Source: Paenibacillus sp. FSL H7-0737 (GTDB lineage: Bacteria > Bacillota > Bacilli > Paenibacillales > Paenibacillaceae). From it: a DNA stretch of 64,000 nt. Every line of letters starts with the position of its first letter. Position 1 is the first letter of the stretch. The position numbers were made by a program, and so were the translations under genes. The notes under the pieces are model-generated. The model saw only the letters and a list, made by a program, of their open reading frames with translations. It did no database searches and had not been told where the DNA came from. Location: positions 6,014,001 to 6,078,000 of the forward strand of contig NZ_CP009279.1 in the NCBI RefSeq assembly GCF_000758545.1, written 5' to 3'. Positions 17,537 to 26,305 of this stretch are shown piece after piece.

Positions 17537-18943
17537 TTATTCGCTTTCAATGCCAAGTTGGTCTTTGACTTGTTGCTTAAAGGTTTCGATCGCTTTGGCA
17601 CGGTCCTTGTTGCCCGCGGTGTATTCACGCACTTGATCACGCCAGAGCTTGTTGATTGTTTCGTCGTACTGGGTCAAGTTTTTACCTGAAGCGTTTGCAT
17701 TGGCCGGTACAAACACGTCGAACATGTTCTGACCACCGAGCAGTGGAACTTCACCGTTTGATTTCGACATGACAACGGAGGAAGCAACGCTGTCCTTCGT
17801 ACCTTGCTCGCCTTCCTTCATGGTACCGTTAGCCCAGTAATATTGGAGTCCCGTTTCGGAGGTGTCGAGTGTAACCCACTTCACAAAGTCTGCAACAGCC
17901 TGTTTCTTGGCATCGTCCTTGGTGACGTCTTTGTTGGCAAGCAGCCAAGTGCCACCCCAGAAGAACCCTGTTGGTGGTTCGGAAACCGCCCAGTCGCCAT
18001 TCGTGTCTTTTACTTGACCGTTCATCACGTAGTTGATGAGCCAAGCAGGACCGAAGAAACCGAAGATTGGTTGGGCTCCAGAGCCTGACATATCGGCGTA
18101 CCAAGCTTCCGTCCAATCCGTTGTATCGTTGTGGTAGCCATTGTCTTTTAACTTTTTAGAGAGGTCAAGGAACTCTTCCCGCTTCGGATCGATATGAAGC
18201 TTGCCATCAACAATCCAACCCTTATCCGAGCTGTTCTCAATTGGATGCCAGATATCTCCGTCGCCGGAAACGATGCCGTATCCTTTAGCTTTCAGCTTCG
18301 CGGCTGCTTCGTAGAATTTATCCCAGCCTGGTCCAATTTCATTTTTAATAGTGGCTGGATCGTCGGTTCCAAAAACATCCTTCGCAATGGAGCGGCGATA
18401 GATGAAGGCACCACCAGTCGCTTGATAGCCGAGGGCTTTCAATTTGCCGTCTAGGCTACCGATGTCAACCGAGTATTGAGCGATGCCAGCGTCCTTAACC
18501 ATTTGGTCGTCAAGGCCCAGGTCAGAATAGTTGGCCGAATAGCTGGATGCATCGCCTTGTGTATACTTGAGCACAAATGCTGATTCAGCTGCAAAAATAT
18601 CCGGGGCATCTTTTCCACCAGCTGCCAGAGCCTGATCAAGAGCAGGCTGATAAGCACCATCAGTGGTTGCAATAACCGTAGTTTTGAACTCAACATTCGC
18701 GTCCGGATGAGTTTCCATGTACTTCTTGGTCATATTAGGAATCTCATCTGTAAAGCTCCAGAGATTGATAGTGACTTTCTCACCTGTTCCTTTTGATGGA
18801 GCTTCGGTAGCGTTGGCTGCTGGTGCAGTCGTTGGACTTGAGCTAGATGAGTTAGAATTCGAGTTCCCACCACATGCTGCGAGAGCAGATGACATCACGA
18901 GCAATGTAGAGAGCCCCACTAAACTACGTTTCATACTTTTCAT
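17537..18943 (-). CDS. Sugar-binding lipoprotein of the ABC transporter
   Basis: A 468-residue extracellular solute-binding protein (SBP family 1). The lipobox LAAC places the lipidated Cys at residue 24, followed by a Ser/Asn/Thr-rich linker and the binding domain (KVTINLWSFTDEIPNM...). It captures an oligosaccharide and hands it to the two downstream permeases. It is the first gene of the operon, with a putative -10 and a cre site in the leader. ATG at 18943 follows GGGGAGG. Ligand unknown. Confidence 0.92.
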   Translation of the reverse strand: MKSMKRSLVGLSTLLVMSSALAACGGNSNSNSSSSSPTTAPAANATEAPSKGTGEKVTINLWSFTDEIPNMTKKYMETHPDANVEFKTTVIATTDGAYQPALDQALAAGGKDAPDIFAAESAFVLKYTQGDASSYSANYSDLGLDDQMVKDAGIAQYSVDIGSLDGKLKALGYQATGGAFIYRRSIAKDVFGTDDPATIKNEIGPGWDKFYEAAAKLKAKGYGIVSGDGDIWHPIENSSDKGWIVDGKLHIDPKREEFLDLSKKLKDNGYHNDTTDWTEAWYADMSGSGAQPIFGFFGPAWLINYVMNGQVKDTNGDWAVSEPPTGFFWGGTWLLANKDVTKDDAKKQAVADFVKWVTLDTSETGLQYYWANGTMKEGEQGTKDSVASSVVMSKSNGEVPLLGGQNMFDVFVPANANASGKNLTQYDETINKLWRDQVREYTAGNKDRAKAIETFKQQVKDQLGIESE

Positions 18944-18980
18944 ATCTTTGCCTCCCCTTTTGTATTATCACTTCGGTTTT

Positions 18981-18995
18981 TTGTAACCGCATACA
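18981..18995. promoter_or_regulatory. cre site in the sugar-operon leader
   Basis: TTGTAACCGCATACA fully fits the extended cre pattern WTGNAANCGNWNNCW. It sits just downstream of a TATAAT, so CcpA binding would block initiation or early elongation. Confidence 0.55.
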
Positions 18996-18997
18996 TA

Positions 18998-19003
18998 ATT
19001 ATA
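18998..19003 (-). promoter_or_regulatory. Putative -10 of the sugar-uptake operon
   Basis: A perfect TATAAT on the minus strand; the -35 17 bases upstream (TTATGC) is poor, which suggests dependence on an activator. Confidence 0.4.
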
Positions 19004-19081
19004 AATCCAGCAATCCTTAAGCATAAGGACACCCTCTTTAGGAAAACTTCCACTATTTTTAGATTCAGTTCTATAGAGCGC

Positions 19082-19120
19082 AAAAAAAGAGACATCAAGG
19101 GATCAATCCCTCGGTGTCTC
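19082..19120 (-). terminator. Terminator between the two binding-protein genes
   Basis: GAGACACCGAGGGA pairs with TCCCTTGATGTCTC (two wobble/mismatch positions), followed on the minus strand by TTTTTTT. It separates the kinase/regulator/lipoprotein unit from the transporter operon. Confidence 0.85.
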
Positions 19121-19146
19121 CATGACTCTGTTTATATTTCTGATCA

Positions 19147-20445
19147 TTATTTATCCGCTTTTAGCGCATCATCCTGTTTCTTGATGAATTCTTCTGGTGT
19201 GACGGCTTCACCAAACAATGCCTGAATCTGATTCATGTGTATAGTAGAGGCGACTGGCTTCATTTGTGTATCCAGATAAAGAGTTACTTTATTAGCCTTA
19301 TTTAACTCGTTTAATAGATCAATGAACATTTGCGGTAGCTTGATGGCCGCAGTATCTACTTTGGTAGCCGGGATTACGCCTGCATTGACAACAGAATGCT
19401 CCCCCCACTTTTGAACGAAAAAGCTGACGAATTCTTTGGCCTCCAGAGCATGCTTAGAATTTTTGGAAACGAATAGTCCAGTGCCCGGACCACCGACCCA
19501 ATCATCCACGTTGCCTTTGCCGCCTTCAACTGTCGGGAACTTGAAATAACCGATGTTGACTTTAAATTCTTGGGCTATATTTGTTGTGGTCGTGAAATCT
19601 GGCAGCTCCCAAGTCCCTGTAACGAACATGGCTGACTTTCCGTTCATGAACTGTACCTTGGCTTCATCATTGGATAATCCGTTGTAGCCTTTGATGAATG
19701 TATTCAGGTTTACCAACTCTTGCACTTGTCTTGCAGCCTCTAGCAAGGAAGGATCTGTGAAGTCCTGATCCGCAACAGCTTTATCCATCAGGTTAGGTCC
19801 CCCAATACGATCAGCTAGATACATGTACCAGAAGGAAGCCGGCCAACCGTCCTTGCCTCCAAGAGTAACCGGTGTTATGCCATTGTTATTCAGTGTTCGA
19901 ATGATAGCTTTGAGATCATCCAAGGTTTGGGGAGGCTGCAGATTAAATTCTGAAAATATTTCTTTATTATAGTAGACCGGAACTATGTTTAGTTCGACAG
20001 GAAGGGCATACGTCTTCCCATCAAAGGAGTACCCCTCCGTCGTACCAGCTACGAATTTCCCTTTCAACTCATCCTGTAAAAGATCGTCCACGGCTGCAAA
20101 CTTATCTCCCCTAACATAAGGATCCATAAAGCCTGCTGCCCAGGTGAATCCGATGTCCGGTAGATCGTTGGAAGCGGCAAGTACCTTCAGTTTGCTTTTA
20201 TACTGCTCATTTTCAAGCACTTCCGTCTTGATGGTGATATTCGGATTAGCTTCTTCAAATTCTCTGATGATTTCTTTTACCATTTTGTTTTGCGCGGAGT
20301 TATTGCTATCCGGCCATAGATGCATCATTTTTAAAGTGATTTTCTCGCCGTCGCTCTTGCTGCTATTCCCCTTATCCCCATTGCAAGCTGTTGTTATCAA
20401 CAACAATGTTAAGAAAAGGGTGATGGATAATCCGATCCTCTTCGT
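19147..20445 (-). CDS. Second sugar-binding lipoprotein, probable ACG start
   Basis: A family-1 solute-binding protein (KITLKMMHLWPDSNNSAQNK...), about 432 residues. The first standard start codon in frame is TTG at 20406, but this would leave only seven residues before the lipobox Cys. Reading back in frame gives KRIGLSITLFLTLLLITTAC, a complete lipoprotein signal peptide with Cys21, and the codon just before it is ACG (20443-20445) where ATG would be expected. An AAGGGGGG ribosome-binding site lies at the right distance. The frame is closed upstream by the TGA of the response-regulator gene. It probably serves as the sensor partner of the YesM/YesN-like pair upstream, or as an alternative receptor for the transporter. 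Confidence 0.8.
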   Translation of the reverse strand, partial: TKRIGLSITLFLTLLLITTACNGDKGNSSKSDGEKITLKMMHLWPDSNNSAQNKMVKEIIREFEEANPNITIKTEVLENEQYKSKLKVLAASNDLPDIGFTWAAGFMDPYVRGDKFAAVDDLLQDELKGKFVAGTTEGYSFDGKTYALPVELNIVPVYYNKEIFSEFNLQPPQTLDDLKAIIRTLNNNGITPVTLGGKDGWPASFWYMYLADRIGGPNLMDKAVADQDFTDPSLLEAARQVQELVNLNTFIKGYNGLSNDEAKVQFMNGKSAMFVTGTWELPDFTTTTNIAQEFKVNIGYFKFPTVEGGKGNVDDWVGGPGTGLFVSKNSKHALEAKEFVSFFVQKWGEHSVVNAGVIPATKVDTAAIKLPQMFIDLLNELNKANKVTLYLDTQMKPVASTIHMNQIQALFGEAVTPEEFIKKQDDALKADK

Positions 20446-20469
20446 AGATATTCCCCCCTTGCCGAGCCG

Positions 20470-21273
20470 TCATTGGATATTCGCTTCTATACCATTCCTC
20501 ATGGAAGAACGATACTGCCCTGGACTCATTCTTTCGTATTCCTTGAACAGCTTGTTGAAATATTTAACCGTCTGGTAACCCGTAAGGCTGGCAATTTCCG
20601 CTATAGGCAGATTCGTTTTCAACAGTAATTCCTTCGCTTTCTGCAATTTTCTACGGGCGACATATTCGCTGAAATTCATCTGGCATTGCTCCTTGAAAAG
20701 AGAACTGAAATAGCTCCCGTTCAGATGAACAAGTCCGGCTACTTCCTGCAGGCTGATCGCCTCTTCTATATGCATTTCCACGTAGTCTATCGCCTGACGG
20801 ACCGGATCGCTTAATGCGGCATCTTCATCTCTTATGGCCATTAATTGTGGATCAGCCATCTTTCGCATGAAGCCGATATGTTCCTGCTCCTCCCCTGCCT
20901 TCAGGGCATTCTCCACAGATGCGATTAGCTTTTCCCGGCTGGCTGGCTTGAGCAAATATTCAACTACGGACAACTGAATCGCTTGCTGAGCATACTCGAA
21001 CTCGGCATGACCGGAGATGAGAATAACGGATGGCTGACGCTGTATTTTTTTATCCCTAATTTGGCTAACTAAAGAAAGACCACTGATTCCCGGCATGCGG
21101 ATGTCCGATATCATGAGCTCCACTGGTATTTCCTCCAAAATTTCAATAGCCGAGATCCCATTGCTTGCCGTAAGGATTTCATAATGACCGGCTGCCCACA
21201 CCTCTAGTATTTTCTTCATTCCTTCTCTAGATCTCGGTTCATCGTCGACAATAAGAATTGTTCGGCTTCTCAT
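20470..21273 (-). CDS. AraC-type response regulator (YesN-like)
   Basis: A 267-residue response regulator. The receiver domain (about 3-120) has the acidic pair D10/D11, the phosphoacceptor D57 (MISDIRMPG) and the conserved Lys in YLLKPAS. The C-terminus (about 160-262) is an AraC-type double helix-turn-helix ending in GYQTVKYFNKLFKEYERMSPGQYR. Its start overlaps the kinase stop by four bases (ATGA). It should activate a promoter for sugar uptake genes nearby when phosphorylated by its kinase. Confidence 0.93.
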   Translation of the reverse strand: MRSRTILIVDDEPRSREGMKKILEVWAAGHYEILTASNGISAIEILEEIPVELMISDIRMPGISGLSLVSQIRDKKIQRQPSVILISGHAEFEYAQQAIQLSVVEYLLKPASREKLIASVENALKAGEEQEHIGFMRKMADPQLMAIRDEDAALSDPVRQAIDYVEMHIEEAISLQEVAGLVHLNGSYFSSLFKEQCQMNFSEYVARRKLQKAKELLLKTNLPIAEIASLTGYQTVKYFNKLFKEYERMSPGQYRSSMRNGIEANIQ

Positions 21274-23039
21274 GACATTTTGTCTCCTCGAACAGGAATT
21301 TTGATGTTTATACGGGTGCCTTGACCTTTTTGGCTATCGATGGTCATTGCCGCACCCTGCTCATTCTCTCTCGAAAAAAATAGTTGAAGCCTTCTATGCA
21401 CATTAGCGATTCCGACACCGGAATCTTTTGAAGAAGATACCTTTCCGCTATCCAGCCCTTCCACAAGAGAGCTCAGCATCTCCTCGTCCATTCCCATCCC
21501 GTCATCTTCCACCGTAATGGTGACCCATTCTTCATCTCCAGCAACCGTTAGCTTTATCCATCCCGGTTCAATCTTGCTCTCGACCCCATGCAATACGGCA
21601 TTCTCTACAAGGGGCTGCAGCAACAGTCGGGGTAACTCCACATTCGAAAATTCGGGAGGAGCCTCAATTTCCCACTCCAAGCGATCTTCAAATCGCATCT
21701 TCATAATAAGCAAATATCGCTTTACATGCTCCAGCTCATCCTGTAACTTCACCCATCCCCCTTTACTCGAGCCGGTGATCGTATAACGGAATAAATCAGA
21801 CATAGCGACAACATACTCCGCCAATTGATCTTCATCCCTATCCAACAGTGACCAGTACAGAACATCTAGGGTATTGAACAAAAAATGCGGATTAATCTGC
21901 GCTTGAAGTGCCTTCAACTCCGTATGACTCCGGGATAACTCCTTCTCATAAACTAACTGGATCAGCTCGTTGATATTATCAACCATTTTGTTATAGGAAT
22001 AATTCAGTTCCTGAATTTCCATAGTGGACGATACGTTTTCGATAGGCTTCAGAATGCCTAGACGGGTACTTCTCATAGCTTTGATCAACCTGAACACAGG
22101 TCTGGTAATAAGTATAGATAGGAAAAACGAAAGCAAGGTGAACAGTAAGGTACCCATCAAGGCCGATACGACAATGGTCGTCCGCAAGACCGATATCCCC
22201 TTGGTGATGACGTTCACCGGGGTTAAGATGAGTAGCGTCCATCCTGTCACGGAAGACCGCTGTTTGACAACGATAAAGGACCGTTTGCCGATAGAAACAT
22301 TCTGATCGTCAGATTCCTCCACCAGCTTTGCTGCTGTCTTTTGTGAAATACTGTCATCGTTAGACGTGATGAACTGCCCATCAGGAGCGAGAAGTAATAC
22401 TGTTTCTCCGTCCCCTTCCCCGGATAAAGACTCTTTAAGTGCAAACTTGTCTCGGTCTGAGCGAATGAGTAAATACCCTCCAGTTGTGAAATGACGATCA
22501 ATAAGGCTGATCTGTCGAATCGCCACAAGCGATGTAGGATCGAGCGGATCAATACCGAACCAAACGAGACTGCCTTCCTTTCTCGTCGCCATTTCGATCC
22601 AATCTTCGGGTACCTTATCTCTAAGGGTGCTGCCGTCGAGAGGATACAGCCTCACTCCGTCTTTATTATAAAGCTCAACAGATTTGATGCCGTCCGTGTA
22701 GATTTGGACCAGATTGATAATAGATGGCAGCGCTTGCCGTTCCGTAAAGGTAGCGGGATGACCCTCTATATCGCGTAAAAGGAGTTGCTGAATATAATCG
22801 TTAGTCGAGACCAGCGTCGTCAGAGAATTAATCTGTTCGAGAACGCTTTCCAAACGGCCGTTAGCCTGAATCGCGGTTTGCTGAATATGCTTCTCCGCAT
22901 TGTTCTTGAGTAGCGTCGAGACTGAATGGAACGTAATCCCTCCAACGAACGTCAGAATGATGAGCATGACGGCGAGGAAACCGAGCAACATTTGATTTCG
23001 CAGCGTATTTAACTTTAACATCGACAGTATCCGCCGCAT
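21270..23039 (-). CDS. Sensor histidine kinase (YesM-like)
   Basis: A membrane kinase of the YesM/LytS-type His_kinase class, about 589 residues from the second Met (23039), which has AGAGGGG ten bases upstream; an earlier Met at 23063 is possible. One membrane helix lies near the N-terminus, an extracellular sensor follows, and a second helix precedes a HAMP region. The phosphoacceptor His is in ALQAQINPHFLFNTLD. The ATPase domain has the N-box LLLQPLVENAVLHG, the DDGMGMDEE loop and GVGIANVHRRL. It is the first gene of a unit with its response regulator and a lipoprotein. Confidence 0.93.
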   Translation of the reverse strand: MRRILSMLKLNTLRNQMLLGFLAVMLIILTFVGGITFHSVSTLLKNNAEKHIQQTAIQANGRLESVLEQINSLTTLVSTNDYIQQLLLRDIEGHPATFTERQALPSIINLVQIYTDGIKSVELYNKDGVRLYPLDGSTLRDKVPEDWIEMATRKEGSLVWFGIDPLDPTSLVAIRQISLIDRHFTTGGYLLIRSDRDKFALKESLSGEGDGETVLLLAPDGQFITSNDDSISQKTAAKLVEESDDQNVSIGKRSFIVVKQRSSVTGWTLLILTPVNVITKGISVLRTTIVVSALMGTLLFTLLSFFLSILITRPVFRLIKAMRSTRLGILKPIENVSSTMEIQELNYSYNKMVDNINELIQLVYEKELSRSHTELKALQAQINPHFLFNTLDVLYWSLLDRDEDQLAEYVVAMSDLFRYTITGSSKGGWVKLQDELEHVKRYLLIMKMRFEDRLEWEIEAPPEFSNVELPRLLLQPLVENAVLHGVESKIEPGWIKLTVAGDEEWVTITVEDDGMGMDEEMLSSLVEGLDSGKVSSSKDSGVGIANVHRRLQLFFSRENEQGAAMTIDSQKGQGTRINIKIPVRGDKMS

Positions 23040-23123
23040 GCATTCTCTTCCCCTCTTTATCATGTGAACATGAGATGATCGCCCCTATGCGTAAAAAAGT
23101 AAGGGCTTTCAACCTTTTCAGTC

Positions 23124-23146
23124 ATTATATTAGCATGTTTGCTAAT
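23124..23146 (-). promoter_or_regulatory. Candidate promoter/operator of the kinase operon
   Basis: TATAAT (23124-23129, minus strand) follows an inverted repeat ATTAGCA-AACA-TGCTAAT (23129-23146) that lies where a spacer would be. The -35 is weak. It may be an operator for the operon's own regulator. Confidence 0.35.
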
Positions 23147-23249
23147 GATCCGCTAAGAAAGAATTATGGATTCGACAAAAAGAACTAATATTCTCGCCCC
23201 CAATACCGACAGACGGGGTAATTAGCTCCATTTCTAGCAACCTTTTATG

Positions 23250-23301
23250 TAGGAGTGTCTTACTCCTAATTAAAAAAATCCCGATGATGTATTCATCATC
23301 G
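23250..23301 (-). terminator. Terminator after the DUF1801 gene
   Basis: CGATGATG/CATCATCG (23282-23301) forms an 8-bp stem followed on the minus strand by TTTTTTT. A second small hairpin, TAGGAGT/ACTCCTA (23250-23268), lies behind it. Confidence 0.75.
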
Positions 23302-23323
23302 AGGCTAACTACTGCTTCATTTT

Positions 23324-23695
23324 TTATTTTCGCCAAAAAGTTGAACAATCTGCCTTATCCATAATGTTAAACTCGATCATTTTCTCAAGTAATGAGAAAT
23401 CAACCGGACTATCCCATCGGATCCGTAACAACTGCTTGGTGTGATCATAGCCAGCCTGTACAATTGCATCAGAGAAATGATTAATCCCTGCGATTTCAGG
23501 CGCAACAGCCATATGTTGTTTGGATACGCTAAAGCCAATAATATAGGTGTCGTGATCAGTGAACATAGGCTGATTCCACGCAATTTTTGACTTTAAATCA
23601 GTGAATTTCTCAGTTACCCAAGCCAACACCTCTTCCATTCGCTCCCGATGCTGTGGGTTATCAATTTGCGCTAAATAGTCTGCGAAAACCTCCAT
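23324..23695 (-). CDS. DUF1801 (YdhG-like) protein
   Basis: A 123-residue protein of the DUF1801 family. The pattern FADYLAQIDNPQHRERMEEVLAWV, then IAWNQPMFTDHDTYIIGFSVSKQHMAVAPE and WDSPVDFSLLEKMIEFN is typical of bacterial YdhG/Fra-like proteins that have been proposed as iron chaperones. The start is placed at 23695 because TAGGAG lies nine bases upstream; an ATG seven codons earlier lacks a site. It has its own terminator. Confidence 0.8.
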   Translation of the reverse strand: MEVFADYLAQIDNPQHRERMEEVLAWVTEKFTDLKSKIAWNQPMFTDHDTYIIGFSVSKQHMAVAPEIAGINHFSDAIVQAGYDHTKQLLRIRWDSPVDFSLLEKMIEFNIMDKADCSTFWRK

Positions 23696-23742
23696 GTCGA
23701 TCACTCCTAACCTCAAAATCGCCTTTTGTTCAGGCGTAGTTA

Positions 23743-23784
23743 CAAAAAAACACCCCGTTAGATAATCATATCTAACGGGGTGTT
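23743..23784 (-). terminator. Strong terminator of glmS
   Basis: A perfect 15-bp stem (AACACCCCGTTAGAT at 23749-23763 with 23770-23784) and a T-tract on the minus strand. It also separates glmS from the DUF1801 gene. Confidence 0.9.
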
Positions 23785-23833
23785 AGGGTGCAACTTTTTA
23801 TAAACGGTACTATTGTTTGGGAAAGGTTATAAC

Positions 23834-25666
23834 CTACTCCACAGTAACGCTCTTCGCCAAGTTACGTGGTTTATCCACGTCATGACCTAGCGCAAGAGAA
23901 GCATAATAAGACAATAATTGCAGAGGTACTACAGACAACGCTGCTGTCAGCATTGGCAATGTCTTAGGAATAACAAACACTTGATCCACTGATCTAAGCA
24001 GGTCAGTCAAATGCTCTTGGTGAGTGATTGCAAGCACGTCTGCGCCTCGAGCTTTCACTTCTTTGATGTTGCTGACGGTCTTCTCAAGCACAGCTTCCTG
24101 AGTTGCCAGGGCAATAACCGGAACGCCTTCCTCAATCAGAGCTAACGTACCATGTTTCAATTCACCTGCAGCATAAGCTTCGGAGTGAATATAAGAGATT
24201 TCTTTCAGCTTCAAGGAACCTTCTTGAGCAACAGCATAATCTACGCCGCGGCCGATGAAGAACAGGTTCTTGTGCTCAGAAATTTGTTCTGCATAACCTT
24301 TGATCGCTTCTTTTTGAGCTAGGATCTCTTCCACTTGCTCTGGTAGAGCTTGCATAGCAGCTAGTATCTTAGCCACTTGAGCTTCGGTTTGTGTACCGCG
24401 TACTTCAGCCAAGTAAAGAGCAAACAATCCGAAAGCGACCAATTGTGAAGTGTAGGCTTTGGTCGAGGCAACAGCAATTTCTGGACCTGCCAAGGTTACC
24501 AACACATCATTCGCTTCGCGAGCAATAGAGCTGCCCACTACGTTTGTGATTGCCAGAACATGTGCACCATTAGCTTGCGCTTCACGAAGAGCTGCCAAAG
24601 TATCTGCAGTCTCACCGGATTGGCTGACAACGATAACCAAAGTTTCCGGGGTCACGATTGGTGAACGGTAACGATATTCCGAAGCAATGTCATTCTCTAC
24701 TGGAATACGAACCAAAGATTCGATCATAGTACGTCCTACCACACCAGCGTTGTATGCCGTTCCGCAAGCAACAACTTGGATGTTACGGATGTTCTTGATT
24801 TGTTCTTCTGTGATGTTCAACTCTGGCAAAACAACCTTGTTGCCTTCAGCATTAATACGACCACGCATAGTGTCGCGGTAAGCCTTAGGCTGCTCGTGAA
24901 TTTCTTTCAACATGAAATGCTCGTAGCCGCCTTTTTCTGCGGTAACTGCATCCCAATCGACAGTAATCATTTCCCGAGAAATAAAGTTTCCTTCAATCGT
25001 CATCAGTTCGACAGCATCTCTTGTCAAGACTGCCATTTCGCCGTCGTTCAAAATATATACGTTACGGGTATATTCAAGCAATGCAGGAATATCTGACCCG
25101 ATAAAGTTTTCTCCTTCGCCAAGACCAATAATGAGCGGGCTTGCTTGACGCACAGCCACCAATTTATCTGGTTCATATTCAGTCAGGACGCCTAATGCAA
25201 AAGCACCGCGCATGAAGGTAATCGCTTTTTGCACAGCTTTCACAATATCTCCATCATATTCGCGAGCAATCAGGTGTGAAATAACTTCTGTATCTGTTTC
25301 GGAGACAAAGTGGCATCCGCCAGCGATCAGCTCTTCTTTCAGATCCAGATAGTTTTCGACAATACCGTTATGAACGACCGAGAACTTCATGCTGTTATCC
25401 GTATGTGGATGGGAATTCTCATCGGATGGTTTACCGTGAGTTGCCCAGCGTGTGTGTCCGATACCTGCGCTACCTGCCAGTGGGCTGCCTTCCAGCTTCG
25501 ACTGCAGATTCGCCAAACGGCCTTGTGCTTTCACTACTTGCAGTCCTTCCCCAGTGAATACAGCAATACCAGCAGAATCATATCCCCGATACTCCAGCTT
25601 CTTCAATCCTTCAACCAAGATCCCCTGCGAATTCTGATTACCAATATATCCTACAATACCACACAT
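23834..25666 (-). CDS. glmS: GlmS, glucosamine-6-phosphate synthase
   Basis: Converts fructose-6-phosphate and glutamine to glucosamine-6-phosphate, the first step towards UDP-GlcNAc. The protein must start at 25666 (610 residues): cleavage of the initiator Met exposes the catalytic Cys of MCGIVGYIG. The glutaminase domain fills about 1-240 (GHTRWATHG, NGIVENY). Two SIS sugar-isomerase domains follow (CGTAYNAG, VSQSGETADT, ASTKAYTSQL; FFIGRG, LKLKEISYIHSEAYAAGELKHG), ending DKPRNLAKSVTVE. The longer open frame upstream runs into the ribozyme leader and is not coding. Expression is controlled by the glmS ribozyme and a strong sigma-A promoter. Confidence 0.97.
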   Translation of the reverse strand: MCGIVGYIGNQNSQGILVEGLKKLEYRGYDSAGIAVFTGEGLQVVKAQGRLANLQSKLEGSPLAGSAGIGHTRWATHGKPSDENSHPHTDNSMKFSVVHNGIVENYLDLKEELIAGGCHFVSETDTEVISHLIAREYDGDIVKAVQKAITFMRGAFALGVLTEYEPDKLVAVRQASPLIIGLGEGENFIGSDIPALLEYTRNVYILNDGEMAVLTRDAVELMTIEGNFISREMITVDWDAVTAEKGGYEHFMLKEIHEQPKAYRDTMRGRINAEGNKVVLPELNITEEQIKNIRNIQVVACGTAYNAGVVGRTMIESLVRIPVENDIASEYRYRSPIVTPETLVIVVSQSGETADTLAALREAQANGAHVLAITNVVGSSIAREANDVLVTLAGPEIAVASTKAYTSQLVAFGLFALYLAEVRGTQTEAQVAKILAAMQALPEQVEEILAQKEAIKGYAEQISEHKNLFFIGRGVDYAVAQEGSLKLKEISYIHSEAYAAGELKHGTLALIEEGVPVIALATQEAVLEKTVSNIKEVKARGADVLAITHQEHLTDLLRSVDQVFVIPKTLPMLTAALSVVPLQLLSYYASLALGHDVDKPRNLAKSVTVE

Positions 25667-25899
25667 TATTATTTCCCCCGTCCGAGTTATCGTAATGTGG
25701 CGGCATAAGGAAAGAAACGTGCCGTGCGGCATGTTTTTGAGAAAAAGCAAATATTCTGTTGTATTTTTGGATCAACAAAATAAACTGTCACTTACATCTT
25801 ATGTTCATGAAATGCACAGCCTTCTTCTCTGCCGTGGCAGAATCAACGTGTTTCTTTACGATGCGCGCACACATGAATTTTATATTTCTTATGCACCCA

Positions 25900-26099
25900 T
25901 GAAAACGTTGTGTGAAAGGTCGCCCTTCCATTTTCCGTCTCCATTTACGGCTCTGGTGCATCACCGGGAGGTCCCCGCCGAACATTTCGAACACCTCCAC
26001 CTCGTCAGCTTACGTCTGCCGTGATCCGTTCAAGCCCTTGTCTACATAACCATGTAGCAGCTTTCCCTTCTCCCCCGCGCTCGACCAAGCTCTGGCGCT
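25900..26099 (-). ncRNA. glmS ribozyme (GlcN6P-responsive riboswitch)
   Basis: On the minus strand AGCGCCAGAGCTTGGTCGAG begins the self-cleaving core (cleavage expected between A at 26099 and G at 26098). Further on come the conserved pieces GACGAGGTGGAGGT, TTCGGCGGGGACCTCCCGGT and the P4-type stem around GAGCCGTAAATGGAGACGG. This pattern is specific to the glmS ribozyme, which cleaves its mRNA when glucosamine-6-phosphate binds. Boundaries at the 3' side are approximate. It lies within the leader of glmS. Confidence 0.93.
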
Positions 26100-26152
26100 T
26101 GCTATTGCAAACCTCACAATCCCCGCTTTCCTTCTAGAATGACACTTAATCT

Positions 26153-26181
26153 ATTATATGCACCTTACATTACTTTGGCAA
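26153..26181 (-). promoter_or_regulatory. glmS promoter
   Basis: TTGCCA (26176-26181) and TATAAT (26153-26158) on the minus strand with a 17-base spacer; the start of transcription would be about 45 bases before the ribozyme cleavage site. Confidence 0.8.
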
Positions 26182-26229
26182 TGCTGCACCAACCTAAATT
26201 TCACAAATCCCTGTTCAGACGATCCATCC

Positions 26230-26284
26230 AAAAATAATAAACACCGGTGTAACGAGTCCGAATCGCTCTCGCTCTCTACACCGG
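26230..26284 (-). terminator. glmM terminator
   Basis: CCGGTGTA/TACACCGG (26244-26251 and 26277-26284) with an inner CGAG/CTCG pair form a long hairpin; the minus strand continues with TTTATTATTTTTGG. It separates glmM from the glmS promoter. Confidence 0.75.
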
Positions 26285-26305
26285 CTATATAGGTATGGTA
26301 ATGAA

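Noticed and set aside
23142..23348. Open frame of 68 codons on the minus strand
   Set aside because: Lies over the two hairpins that end the DUF1801 gene and overlaps its 3' end; no ribosome-binding site.
25667..25750. Upstream extension of glmS to 638 residues
   Set aside because: Would place 28 residues before the catalytic Cys, which must be the second residue.
25788..26000. Open frame in the glmS leader
   Set aside because: Falls inside the ribozyme core, whose conserved pairing explains the sequence.
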